Positions 1-8,053 of a DNA stretch of 16,815 nucleotides are shown in pieces. Source of the stretch: Acidobacteriota bacterium (GTDB lineage: Bacteria > Acidobacteriota > Blastocatellia > Pyrinomonadales > Pyrinomonadaceae); contig JADYZI010000262.1 in the NCBI GenBank assembly GCA_020853255.1, positions 1-16,815 of the forward strand, in the 5' to 3' direction. The position numbers were made by a program, and so were the translations under genes. The first letter of the stretch is position 1. Every line of letters begins with the position of its first letter. The notes below the pieces were generated by a model that was not told the DNA's origin, ran no database searches, and worked only from the letters and a program-made list of their open reading frames with translations.

Positions 1-311
1 ATTTTCGCGACGATGACGAAGGCTATGCGGTCGGCGAAGCGGGAACGATCCTGCGGACCGAGAACGGCGGCAATACATGGGAGAAGGTACAATCACCTAT
101 CTTGACCTCGTTCATGCGCGTTGATTTCGCCGATGACAAGAACGGTTTGATCGCCGGCCACGGTGGTACTATCCTCCGATCGTCCGACAAGGGCCGGACA
201 TGGGCCCGTGTTGACAGCAATACAAAAAAGAGCCTTTACGGCCTTTTTGTCGAAAAGAAATACGCTTGGGCCGTCGGCGCCGATGGATTGCTGCTTGAAT
301 ATTTCCGATAG
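1..311 (+). CDS. YCF48/BNR-like repeat protein, C-terminal fragment
   Basis: This is the 3' end of a gene that enters from the left edge. The frame is open from base 3 to the TAG at 309-311. The roughly 102 visible residues hold two and a half copies of a repeat of the form GYAVGEAGTILRTENGGNTW, then GLIAGHGGTILRSSDKGRTW, then YAWAVGADGLLLEYF at the C-terminus. The G-x-G-T-I-L-R and D-x-G-x-T-W signature is that of the YCF48/Hcf136 and BNR/sialidase-like beta-propeller families. In bacteria such proteins are usually exported and often of unknown role, so no specific function is claimed. The ATG at 102 is internal to the repeats and is not the start. A long non-coding gap separates it from the next gene, so co-transcription is doubtful. 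Confidence 0.8.
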   Translation, partial: FRDDDEGYAVGEAGTILRTENGGNTWEKVQSPILTSFMRVDFADDKNGLIAGHGGTILRSSDKGRTWARVDSNTKKSLYGLFVEKKYAWAVGADGLLLEYFR

Positions 312-381
312 ACAAATTTCTGACTAAAACATCTCAGAATTCAGCTTTTCGTTAGTATATCCATTTTCCTCAATTTAACTC

Positions 382-409
382 TTACCTGAATTGTGCTACT
401 GTGCATAAT
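382..409 (+). promoter_or_regulatory. Candidate promoter of the first receptor gene (weak)
   Basis: CATAAT (404-409) matches five of six bases of the -10 consensus. TTACCT (382-387) is a poor -35 at 16-bp spacing. It lies in an A+T-rich stretch upstream of the inverted repeats. It is offered only as the best candidate seen, since acidobacterial promoters need not follow the E. coli consensus. Confidence 0.2.
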
Positions 410-665
410 CAACTCTTGTTGAAAATACCCATTTCATCAGAGTTCGTTATTACTTTCTACCGCAAACAATTGGGCTTTCGATCAGCGGACCGATGCCGCA
501 CGCGGCGACAACTTTGATCGAACCAAAACTTGGTATGCGAGTTGCCTGACCATGGCATGCTTCATGGTTTCGTGCTACTCCCGAACAAACCAAGAAACAA
601 TTTTGATGGATGGCCTGTCCGCATTGGGCGGAAGGGACCAATCCCGATAAACCAATACATCGACT

Positions 666-672
666 AGAGGAG
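666..672 (+). promoter_or_regulatory. Shine-Dalgarno site that sets the first receptor start
   Basis: AGAGGAG lies six bases before the ATG at 679. The upstream in-frame ATG at 610 has no such site and would put 23 polar residues in front of a clean signal peptide, so the start at 679 is preferred. Confidence 0.8.
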
Positions 673-678
673 CAAGAG

Positions 679-3600
679 ATGAAGATTGCAAAGTGGATCA
701 GCCTTACACAAGTAAGCCTGATGTTTGTTTTGGTGCTTTCGCTTTCCGCGTTTGGTCAACAGACCACGGGCGGCATTGAGGGCACGATCAAAGACCCGGC
801 CGGAGCGCTCGTTCCTAACGTGACCGTTACGATCACAAGTGCCAAGACAGTGGTCACAGGAACAACGACGACCGGTGTGGGTTCAGGATTCAAACGCACG
901 GTCACGACCAACGCGGAAGGATTCTTCCGCGCCATCCAGGTTCCGCCTGGAACATACGATGTCGTGACGTCGCCAACCGGCGGTTTTGGTGAGGCAAAGT
1001 ACGAGAATGTAACTGTGGTTATCGGACAGAACACGCAGTTGAACATCTCGGTCAGCCCGGGCGGAAGCGCGAATACGGTCGATGTTACCGTGGCCGATGC
1101 ACCTCCCGTTGATACGACGAACAGCGGTATTCAAACCGCGATCAGTGCGCAGAAAATAGAACTTTTGCCCAAAGGAACAGGATTCACCAGCCTTTTGAAA
1201 TCAGTTCCCGGAACGCGGCCTGAGAGCAGGACCGGCGGCTTCTCCGTTGACGGAGCTTCGGGCGGCGAGAATGTTTTTGTCATCGACGGCCAGGAGGTGA
1301 CGAACTACCGGACGGGAACGTTGAACGATACATTCGATATTCCGACGCAGCTTGTTCAGGAAGTGCAGGTCAAGTCCAGCGGATTCAACGCTGAATACGG
1401 CGGTGCGACCGGCGGCGTGGTGAGCGTTGTTACACGCGGGGGAAGCAATGATTTTCACGGCGAGTTTGGCATTCAGGCAGAAACGCCTCGCTTTAACGGC
1501 AATGCGAGGCCACTGCTAGGCGGGACGAGCGCCGCTTCATCATTCTTTACGCAGAGTCCTGAATATTTTGATCCGCCGAAATCCAAAGGCACCGATTATT
1601 TCCCTACGGCTAATCTCGGCGGGCCGATCTTCAAGGACAGGCTTTGGTTTTTTGGCAGCTATTCGCCGCAGATCTTCAATACTGAGGTCGATACGCAGTA
1701 CTTCAGCAACCAACCCGCGGCAACCAGGACGCTGCTGGCGACGGAGAAGTACAGCCGAAAGACGACGTATGAATACGCCTTTGGCCGGCTCGATGCAAAT
1801 CCCTTCGACAGTTTGAGGCTGACGGGCACATTCTTGTGGAATCCGGTCGTTCAGGAAGGCAGCCTGCCGGGCAGTTCGTTCTCGAATGTAAGCTCGTCGT
1901 CGTATGTGTTTAATAATGCCGGAATCCCGGTAACTAACTTTGGCGGAAGCCTCGGCATCCTGCCGGAAAATCAGTTCCGAAGCAAACAGGGCGGTCGGCA
2001 GAATGCAAACGCCGTAACATTTTCGGGTGTTTACACTCCACTCACGAACCTGGTCGTAGATGGACGCTACAGCCGAGGCTTTCTCAATGAAAAATTGGGA
2101 AACTACTTCGTGCCGCAGGTCGTGAACGTTGCTTCGTGCAACCGCACTCCGGCAAACAATCCTGATCCGTTCCCGTGTTCGACAACGGCGGCCAATTCGT
2201 TGACCGTAAAGGACATCTCGATCCGCGAGACCTATGAATTTTCGGGCACGTATCTATTTTCCGGCGGCGGCCGTCACGAATTAAAGGGTGGTTATCAGCG
2301 ATATACCATCTTGAACGACGTACAGTCGGGCAACAACGCCATCGGCCAACTTCGGTTCTTTGTGGGAACACCAATTTCGAGTACTCAGCCGGGTGTCACC
2401 GACACGCCGGGAGCGATCGGTTCTGCCTCATTCCGCCGGACCGGGACGAACGGTACGGGAAGCAACCTCAGCCAGGGGATATTTATCCAGGATAAATGGC
2501 AGCCGTTCACGCGGCTTACCCTCAACTTGGGCGTCCGGTTTGAGAAAGAGAACCTTCCGACCTTTAACGGCATTCCCAGTGGTGTTGATTTCGGCTGGGG
2601 TGACAAGATAGCTCCGCGCCTTGGGTTTGCTTATGATCCTTTCGGCGATGGCAAAACCAAGATTTTCGGCAGCTACGGCAAGTTTTACGATCGTGTCAAA
2701 TTTGCTCTTCCGCGGGGACTGTTCGGCGGCGATATTTTCCTCGAAGATTATTTTGAGATCTTTCCGGGTGAGAGTGCCTCGAACTTTGACATTAGCGTTG
2801 TTCTCGGTGGATTCTCGGGCCCGAGCGCATGCCCGTCGACCGGGTTCATTGTAGCGGGGGCACGCAGCCGGTGCCAGCGGAACCTTCGCGTCAACGCGAA
2901 TGAGCCGGGTGCATCGCCATATGAGGACGGCGCCGTTGATCCAAACCTGAAACCGTTCCAGCAAACTGAATTGACATTTGGCGTTGAGCGCCAGCTTGGC
3001 AAGAATTATGTGTTCCGTTCACGTTACACGTATAAGAATGTCGATGAAGCGGTCGAGGATGCGGGTATCGTGAATTCTGCCGGAAGCGAAGCTTACATTA
3101 TTGGTAATCCGGGAAGCGGCCTGCATCTGCAAACGCTGCTGGACCTCGGCTACGAAAGATCAACCCGCCCGAAGCGCCGATACGACGGTTTGGAGTTCGT
3201 GCTTGAAAAACGCCTTTCGCAGCACTGGTATTTCAATGCGAACTATACGTTCAGCCGGCTGCACGGCAATTACACGGGCCTTGCCAGTTCGGACGAACCG
3301 CATCTTGTTGACGGACGCCTGGCGCCGGGTGTAAGCCGTGCGTTCGACCTGCCGTTCATCGGATTTACCGCTGAAGGTAAGCCGGACAACGGGCCGCTGC
3401 CGACGGACCGCCCGCACGTATTCAATATCTACGGTGCATACATCTTCGATTGGATGGGAAGCAAGGCGAACTCGACCGAGTTTGCGTTTTTCCAAACGGT
3501 TAGCTCGGGTACCCCGATGACTACGTCAATTTATGGCCAATCAAGCGTTACCCCGCAGATCTTCTACCACCGTGGCGATCTTGGCCGCAGCCCGACGTTC

Positions 3601-3954
3601 AGCCAGACGGATGTCAACTTTACCCATCGGGTCAAATTCGGGGCCGATGGCCGATATTCTGTTGCTGTTGACCTAAACCTACTGAATTTGTGGGACCAGG
3701 ATGCGGTGACTGGTGTTTATCCTACAATGAACACGTCCACAAGCCGGCCGAATGATGCCGCAATGTTCCCAGCGGCCACGGCGGGTGAGCGTGCTCGATT
3801 GTACGCAAACGGCTACACGTCCGGCGCGCTACTTCAGCCAATTCTTGATCGCTTCAACGCCGACCCGACAAACCGGCTCGATCAACGCTACGGTATGCCC
3901 CAGTTGTATCAGTCGCCGCGGGCTGTGCGGTTTGGAGTTAGATTCCTTTTCTAG
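679..3954 (+). CDS. TonB-dependent receptor, Oar-like, with carboxypeptidase regulatory-like domain
   Basis: This is a 1091-residue outer-membrane receptor. The signal peptide covers residues 1-26 (hydrophobic stretch ending SLSAFG, then QQ). Residues about 31-126 form a carboxypeptidase regulatory-like beta domain (GGIEGTIKDPAGALVPNVTV). Residues about 147-265 look like the TonB-receptor plug, with VFVIDGQEV and AEYGGATGGVVSVVTRGG. The rest is a long beta-barrel with alternating aromatic strands, ending in Phe as expected for BAM-dependent outer-membrane proteins. Two closely spaced Cys pairs (around bases 2137-2181 and 2827-2877) sit in loop-like segments and may form disulfides. Such receptors import large or scarce substrates using TonB energy. 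The substrate cannot be told from sequence. No SusD-like partner or TonB/ExbBD gene lies nearby. A strong terminator follows, so it is probably transcribed separately from the next receptor. Confidence 0.93.
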   Translation: MKIAKWISLTQVSLMFVLVLSLSAFGQQTTGGIEGTIKDPAGALVPNVTVTITSAKTVVTGTTTTGVGSGFKRTVTTNAEGFFRAIQVPPGTYDVVTSPTGGFGEAKYENVTVVIGQNTQLNISVSPGGSANTVDVTVADAPPVDTTNSGIQTAISAQKIELLPKGTGFTSLLKSVPGTRPESRTGGFSVDGASGGENVFVIDGQEVTNYRTGTLNDTFDIPTQLVQEVQVKSSGFNAEYGGATGGVVSVVTRGGSNDFHGEFGIQAETPRFNGNARPLLGGTSAASSFFTQSPEYFDPPKSKGTDYFPTANLGGPIFKDRLWFFGSYSPQIFNTEVDTQYFSNQPAATRTLLATEKYSRKTTYEYAFGRLDANPFDSLRLTGTFLWNPVVQEGSLPGSSFSNVSSSSYVFNNAGIPVTNFGGSLGILPENQFRSKQGGRQNANAVTFSGVYTPLTNLVVDGRYSRGFLNEKLGNYFVPQVVNVASCNRTPANNPDPFPCSTTAANSLTVKDISIRETYEFSGTYLFSGGGRHELKGGYQRYTILNDVQSGNNAIGQLRFFVGTPISSTQPGVTDTPGAIGSASFRRTGTNGTGSNLSQGIFIQDKWQPFTRLTLNLGVRFEKENLPTFNGIPSGVDFGWGDKIAPRLGFAYDPFGDGKTKIFGSYGKFYDRVKFALPRGLFGGDIFLEDYFEIFPGESASNFDISVVLGGFSGPSACPSTGFIVAGARSRCQRNLRVNANEPGASPYEDGAVDPNLKPFQQTELTFGVERQLGKNYVFRSRYTYKNVDEAVEDAGIVNSAGSEAYIIGNPGSGLHLQTLLDLGYERSTRPKRRYDGLEFVLEKRLSQHWYFNANYTFSRLHGNYTGLASSDEPHLVDGRLAPGVSRAFDLPFIGFTAEGKPDNGPLPTDRPHVFNIYGAYIFDWMGSKANSTEFAFFQTVSSGTPMTTSIYGQSSVTPQIFYHRGDLGRSPTFSQTDVNFTHRVKFGADGRYSVAVDLNLLNLWDQDAVTGVYPTMNTSTSRPNDAAMFPAATAGERARLYANGYTSGALLQPILDRFNADPTNRLDQRYGMPQLYQSPRAVRFGVRFLF

Positions 3955-3974
3955 GCAAGCTCAACTGCAGATCG

Positions 3975-4005
3975 GAGCTCGCTCGTTTTTCGGGCGAGCT
4001 CTTTT
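3975..4005 (+). terminator. Rho-independent terminator after the first receptor
   Basis: The arm GAGCTCGCTCG (3975-3985) pairs with CGGGCGAGCTC (3991-4001), giving 11 pairs including one G-U, around a five-T loop. TTTT follows. It starts 20 bases after the stop codon. Confidence 0.85.
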
Positions 4006-4072
4006 ACTTGAGTTGAATTCCGACACGTAAAACCTGTTGCTTCGTCCAAAGGCGGCTTCGCGGCTCGCTTTT

Positions 4073-4102
4073 TTGTAGGGTTGTGATATTGTACATCATA
4101 AT
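4073..4102 (+). promoter_or_regulatory. Candidate promoter of the second receptor gene (weak)
   Basis: TTGTAG (4073-4078) and CATAAT (4097-4102) are separated by 18 bp in the short A+T-rich gap between the terminator of the first receptor and the start of the second. The same CATAAT hexamer occurs in the candidate promoter of the first receptor. The -35 match is poor. Confidence 0.2.
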
Positions 4103-4157
4103 TTCTTTCTGATCGGCCTATTTGCATCACGTTTTGTTATATCAACAATTGGAATTT

Positions 4158-4164
4158 GGAGGAG
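4158..4164 (+). promoter_or_regulatory. Shine-Dalgarno site that sets the second receptor start
   Basis: GGAGGAG lies five bases before the ATG at 4170. The longer reading from a TTG at 4122 has no such site and would add 16 residues ahead of the signal peptide. Confidence 0.85.
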
Positions 4165-4169
4165 TGACA

Positions 4170-7100
4170 ATGGGAAACAAACCTTTTGCGATCGTTTTGT
4201 TATCTGTAGCTCTGCTGCTTGGCGTCGATCTTTCTATCGCGGCGCAAGGAACTACATCGCGCTTTACTGGAACGGTCACGGACTCATCGGGTGCGGCCGT
4301 TGCCGGAGCAACGGTGACGCTTACGAATGAAGGTACGAACACGAGCCTGATAACCCAAACCCGCGAGAGCGGCGCCTATGTGTTCGATCTTATTCAGATC
4401 GGCAGCTATGAAATTTCGGTTGAGAAAGAGGGATTCAAGAAATTTGTTTCTCGGCGAAACGTTGTCAATGTAAATCAACCGGCGACGGTAAATATTGCAC
4501 TTGAAGTTGGTGCCGTTTCAGAAACGGTCACGGTGCAAAATTCGGTCGAAGAGGTTCAGACGAGCACGTCTGGCAACATCGGTTCGACGGTTGAGCAGAA
4601 AACGCTTGAAAACCTGCCAATCGTCGGAAGTCGCGGCCGCAATCCGCTCTCGTTGCTAAATTTTCAGCCGGGTGTTGTTAGCGGCAACAACACGGCGGGC
4701 GGCGGTGTTCATGTTCACGGTTCGCGCGATCGTTCTTTCAATTTCACGCTTGATGGAATTGATATCAACGAATCCAGTGCAGGCGGATCGAATTTTACGC
4801 CGCTTCGCCCGAATCCGGACTCGATCCAGGAATTCCAGGTTGTGACCAGCAACTTTACGGCCGAGCTTGGCCGCAGCAGCGGCGCGCAGGTGACGTTTGT
4901 GACCAGGAGCGGAACGAATCAGTTCAACGGCAGTGTCTTTGAGTTTTACCGAACACCCGAACTAAACGCTAACGAATACGAAAACAATCTGAATGGTCGG
5001 CCAAAGCCGCAATTTGTGCAGCATATTTTCGGCGGAAGCGTCGGCGGGCCGATCATCAAGGACAAGCTTTTCTTTTTTACCAATCTGCAATTGCTGCGGC
5101 AGAACGACAGCGCGTTGATAACCCGCACCGTTTACACGCAACAGGCCCGCAGCGGTATCTTCAGGTACGTTCGCGGCGGTGTAAACTCGCCGGCAGGTTC
5201 AACGAACCCGACCGTCGATGCGTCGGGCAATGCCTTGCTGCCAGCGTGCAGCGGCACTGTGACGACGAATTGTATCGCCACCTATAACATCAATGCGAAC
5301 ACCTCGACCGGGGCTGGAACCGGGAATCCTACAGCGACGGGCCTCGATCCGGCGCTTCTGAACATAATAAATTCGAGTCCGCTGCCAAATACCTTTGCGG
5401 CGGGTGACGGCTTGAATACCGCCGGCTTTTCGTTCAATGCACCGGGTATTGAAAAGCAGTACGATTTTGTTGCGAAAATCGATTACAACATTGCCGACAA
5501 TCAGTCGCTCTATGTTCGCTACGCGCAGGGTGAACAGAATACGTTCGGCGACGGCGGCGCGAATTCCGGCCGGCCTGTTTTTCCGGGAACTCCGGCAATT
5601 GTCGACACATTTCGAAGTCCCAAAAATCTTGCTGTAAACTACCGGTTGTCGCCGACATCTACGCTGACGAACGAGGTCGTGGTCGGTTGGAGCAAATTTG
5701 CCTTCAGCTTTGACACTTCGCAGCCCGATCCGTCGATCCCTTTTCTATTCAACAACCCTGCGACGCCGAATATAAATTTTTCGTATAACGCGCGGAGTGT
5801 GCGGACGTGGCAGTTTGTTGACAATCTCACCTGGGTAAAAGGAAACCACACCATCAAAGGGGGAATCAACTTCCGATTCGGTACCGCGTTCGACGATCGG
5901 TCCAACGTTGCCGGAACGCAGATAGAGCCGAATGTTCGGTTCAATCCACCGACTGCCTCATTGGCCCCGTTCGTACTTCCGACGACGGCCGCGAATGGTA
6001 TCAACTCTGATGATCTCGGACGCCTTCGAAGTACTCTCAATGATCTACTTGGTCGGATCGGTACGTACAATCAGGCATTCGTTTCTGACGAGTCGAACCC
6101 AAGCCAGTTCGCTCCGGCCGGTACGCGATGGCTGTTTAGTGCGGACTATCCGGAATATGACATCTATGCTCAGGACACGTGGAAGATCCTTCCGAACCTG
6201 ACCGTTGACCTTGGCCTGCGGTGGGAGTTCAAACTGGCACCGAAATCTAACGGCCGGCCGATCCTGGCCCCGGATCAACCGTTTGGGTTGGATGCCCCGG
6301 CCACCAATAGCCTGCGATTTGTTGAGAAGAAGGTTTTCGAAAATGACCTGAATAACATTTCGCCTTCGATCGGTGTTGCGTGGGATCCACTAAAAGATGG
6401 TAAAACATCGATTCGGGCGAACTACCGCTTGTCCTACGATCGGTTTGCGACCTTCCTATTCTCATCCTCGATCTTTCAGAGTGCACCGGGCAATACGTTT
6501 CTTGGCCAGGATCCCGCTTTTAGCGCCCAAGGCAATTTGATAAGAAACGGCCTTCCGTCGCTTGCTCCAACTCAGACACCTGACCAACTTCGGACGCCTC
6601 CGGCATTTGGCACGGGTTCGATCACGGTGGTTGATCCTGATCTGGTCTTCCCGGAGATCCATCAATTCGCATTGAGTTTTCAACGCGAGTTCATCAAGAA
6701 CACGATTTTTGAATTCAATTACATTTACAAGCGCGGCGAACATTTGATCGGCGGTTACAACGCGAACCAGGTGGATATTCTTGCTACGGACCAGCGTTGC
6801 GGAAGTCAGACATTCCTTGCGGCGTTTATTCAGGCACAGGACGCCGCCCGCGCAAACGACCCGAACTGCCTCGCGTCGCTATTGGTTGGCGGGCCGGCCA
6901 ACGGTAACTCCGTCGCCTTCCGCGGCTCGAATCAATTTGCAACACAATTGGCTCAAAATAACGTTGCCAGTGCGGCGGCAACGCTGTCCGCCAGGACTGG
7001 GAGCACGTCCCTTACCACGAACGGGTTTAGCCCATTCCTGTTCCAGCGGTTCACCCAGTATTTGGGAGGCCTTAACGTGATCGATAGCCACGATCGCTCG

Positions 7101-7877
7101 AGATACAACGGCCTTGAATTCATTGTCAAACGGCGATTCAATCAAGGTGTGAGTTTCCAGGCCGGCTACACATTCAGCCGCTCGAAAGACACTCGCTCGT
7201 TCGACCCAGTGTTTACGGTCGTTGGGACCGGCGGATCCCAATCCGCGGGAAGTACGCCGTATGACATAAATAATCGCGAACTGAATTACGCACCTTCCGA
7301 TTTTGACAAACGGCATTCGTTCCAGGCCACGTACGTTTACGAACTGCCTCTCGGACGCGGCCGGACCTTGGGTCGCGATATGCCCAAATTGCTTGATTAT
7401 GTGATCGGCGGTTGGCAGCTTGCCGGCAATGTCCTTTGGACATCTGGAACGCCGTTTACGGTGTATTCGGGAAGGAATACGTTCAGCAATGTGGTCCAGT
7501 CACCGGCGGATTGCAACGGGTGCACTCGAAATATGGGCCATCTGGTCCAAGAGGGTTCGCCGGGTACCACGACGTTCTGGTTTGACAGCTCGCAGCGGGC
7601 CCAATTCTCGGTCCCGGCACCGGGCCAACTTGGAAATACCGGCCGCAATTTCTTTGTAAAGCCAAGCTATTTCCAGACGGATCTGGCTATTCTTAAGAAT
7701 CTCAAGTTCACGGAGCGGTTTAACCTTGATCTGCGGCTTGATGCGCAGAATCTTTTGAATAACCCTTCGTTTGACAACCCGACGGCGTCGATCACCTCGA
7801 CGATCTTTGGCAGGATCCGGGATAGTGTGATAAGCAGTTCCCGTAAGATGCAGCTCTCGCTGAAGCTTCATTTCTAG
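4170..7877 (+). CDS. TonB-dependent receptor, Oar-like, with carboxypeptidase regulatory-like domain
   Basis: This is a 1235-residue outer-membrane receptor. The signal peptide covers residues 1 to about 26 (hydrophobic core AIVLLSVALLLGV, then SIAAQ). Residues about 30-112 form the carboxypeptidase regulatory-like domain (FTGTVTDSSGAAVAGATVTL). The plug follows at about 115-254, with FTLDGIDINESSAGGSNF, the QEFQVVTSNFTAELGRSSGA segment and VTRSGTNQFNG. The barrel ends in KLHF with a terminal Phe. Three Cys pairs in loop-like stretches (around bases 5240-5275, 6799-6870 and 7513-7524) may form disulfides. The domain order is the same as in the receptor just upstream, but the two are quite diverged, so they are not a recent duplication. 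The substrate is unknown. It is flanked by terminators and is probably a single-gene unit. Confidence 0.94.
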   Translation: MGNKPFAIVLLSVALLLGVDLSIAAQGTTSRFTGTVTDSSGAAVAGATVTLTNEGTNTSLITQTRESGAYVFDLIQIGSYEISVEKEGFKKFVSRRNVVNVNQPATVNIALEVGAVSETVTVQNSVEEVQTSTSGNIGSTVEQKTLENLPIVGSRGRNPLSLLNFQPGVVSGNNTAGGGVHVHGSRDRSFNFTLDGIDINESSAGGSNFTPLRPNPDSIQEFQVVTSNFTAELGRSSGAQVTFVTRSGTNQFNGSVFEFYRTPELNANEYENNLNGRPKPQFVQHIFGGSVGGPIIKDKLFFFTNLQLLRQNDSALITRTVYTQQARSGIFRYVRGGVNSPAGSTNPTVDASGNALLPACSGTVTTNCIATYNINANTSTGAGTGNPTATGLDPALLNIINSSPLPNTFAAGDGLNTAGFSFNAPGIEKQYDFVAKIDYNIADNQSLYVRYAQGEQNTFGDGGANSGRPVFPGTPAIVDTFRSPKNLAVNYRLSPTSTLTNEVVVGWSKFAFSFDTSQPDPSIPFLFNNPATPNINFSYNARSVRTWQFVDNLTWVKGNHTIKGGINFRFGTAFDDRSNVAGTQIEPNVRFNPPTASLAPFVLPTTAANGINSDDLGRLRSTLNDLLGRIGTYNQAFVSDESNPSQFAPAGTRWLFSADYPEYDIYAQDTWKILPNLTVDLGLRWEFKLAPKSNGRPILAPDQPFGLDAPATNSLRFVEKKVFENDLNNISPSIGVAWDPLKDGKTSIRANYRLSYDRFATFLFSSSIFQSAPGNTFLGQDPAFSAQGNLIRNGLPSLAPTQTPDQLRTPPAFGTGSITVVDPDLVFPEIHQFALSFQREFIKNTIFEFNYIYKRGEHLIGGYNANQVDILATDQRCGSQTFLAAFIQAQDAARANDPNCLASLLVGGPANGNSVAFRGSNQFATQLAQNNVASAAATLSARTGSTSLTTNGFSPFLFQRFTQYLGGLNVIDSHDRSRYNGLEFIVKRRFNQGVSFQAGYTFSRSKDTRSFDPVFTVVGTGGSQSAGSTPYDINNRELNYAPSDFDKRHSFQATYVYELPLGRGRTLGRDMPKLLDYVIGGWQLAGNVLWTSGTPFTVYSGRNTFSNVVQSPADCNGCTRNMGHLVQEGSPGTTTFWFDSSQRAQFSVPAPGQLGNTGRNFFVKPSYFQTDLAILKNLKFTERFNLDLRLDAQNLLNNPSFDNPTASITSTIFGRIRDSVISSSRKMQLSLKLHF

Positions 7878-7897
7878 GCGGGAGGTTCTGAACTAGC

Positions 7898-7936
7898 AAA
7901 AGTTCTGCAGTTTGATTTGACTGCAGAACTTTTTTC
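7898..7936. terminator. Terminator after the second receptor, possibly bidirectional
   Basis: A 14-bp perfect stem, AAAAGTTCTGCAGT (7898-7911) with ACTGCAGAACTTTT (7920-7933), encloses an 8-base loop and is followed by TTCTT on the plus strand. The A-run before the stem gives a short T-run on the minus strand, so the hairpin could also stop transcripts of the convergent protease gene. Confidence 0.85.
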
Positions 7937-8053
7937 TTATTACGATGCAACCGATGAATGCGGTACGGCATCACTCTATTTGAGTGAGAAAGCCGAATTG
8001 CCGATAGTTTTGCAAGTTGCTGCGGTGGGTTGTCTTTCTAATTCCTCCTGTTT

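Larger units (their letters stand above)
312..678 (+). other. Non-coding stretch and probable structured 5' leader of the first receptor gene
   Basis: There is no convincing coding sequence in these 367 bases. The first part (312-410) is A+T-rich and could hold the promoter. The second part has several inverted repeats: TTCGATCA (477-484) with TGATCGAA (515-522), flanked by TTGG (470-473) and CCAA (523-526); ACCATG (549-554) with CATGGT (563-568); CTTGG (529-533) with CCAAG (588-592); and CCGC (619-622) with GCGG (628-631). These could fold into a multi-stem leader RNA. I do not recognise a known riboswitch class in it. Confidence 0.4.

Noticed and set aside
2428..2964. 178-codon minus-strand frame inside the first receptor
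   Set aside because: It lies wholly within a strongly supported receptor gene and is Arg/Pro-rich as expected of an antisense shadow.
4048..4075. G+C-rich segment followed by six Ts as a second terminator after the first receptor
   Set aside because: The possible stem has a bulge and mismatches and only about seven pairs. The T-run alone is not enough.
8034..8053. Strong GGAGGA ribosome-site-like sequence on the minus strand just after the S41 stop codon
   Set aside because: No start codon follows at a usable distance and no open frame continues into the gap before the receptor gene.
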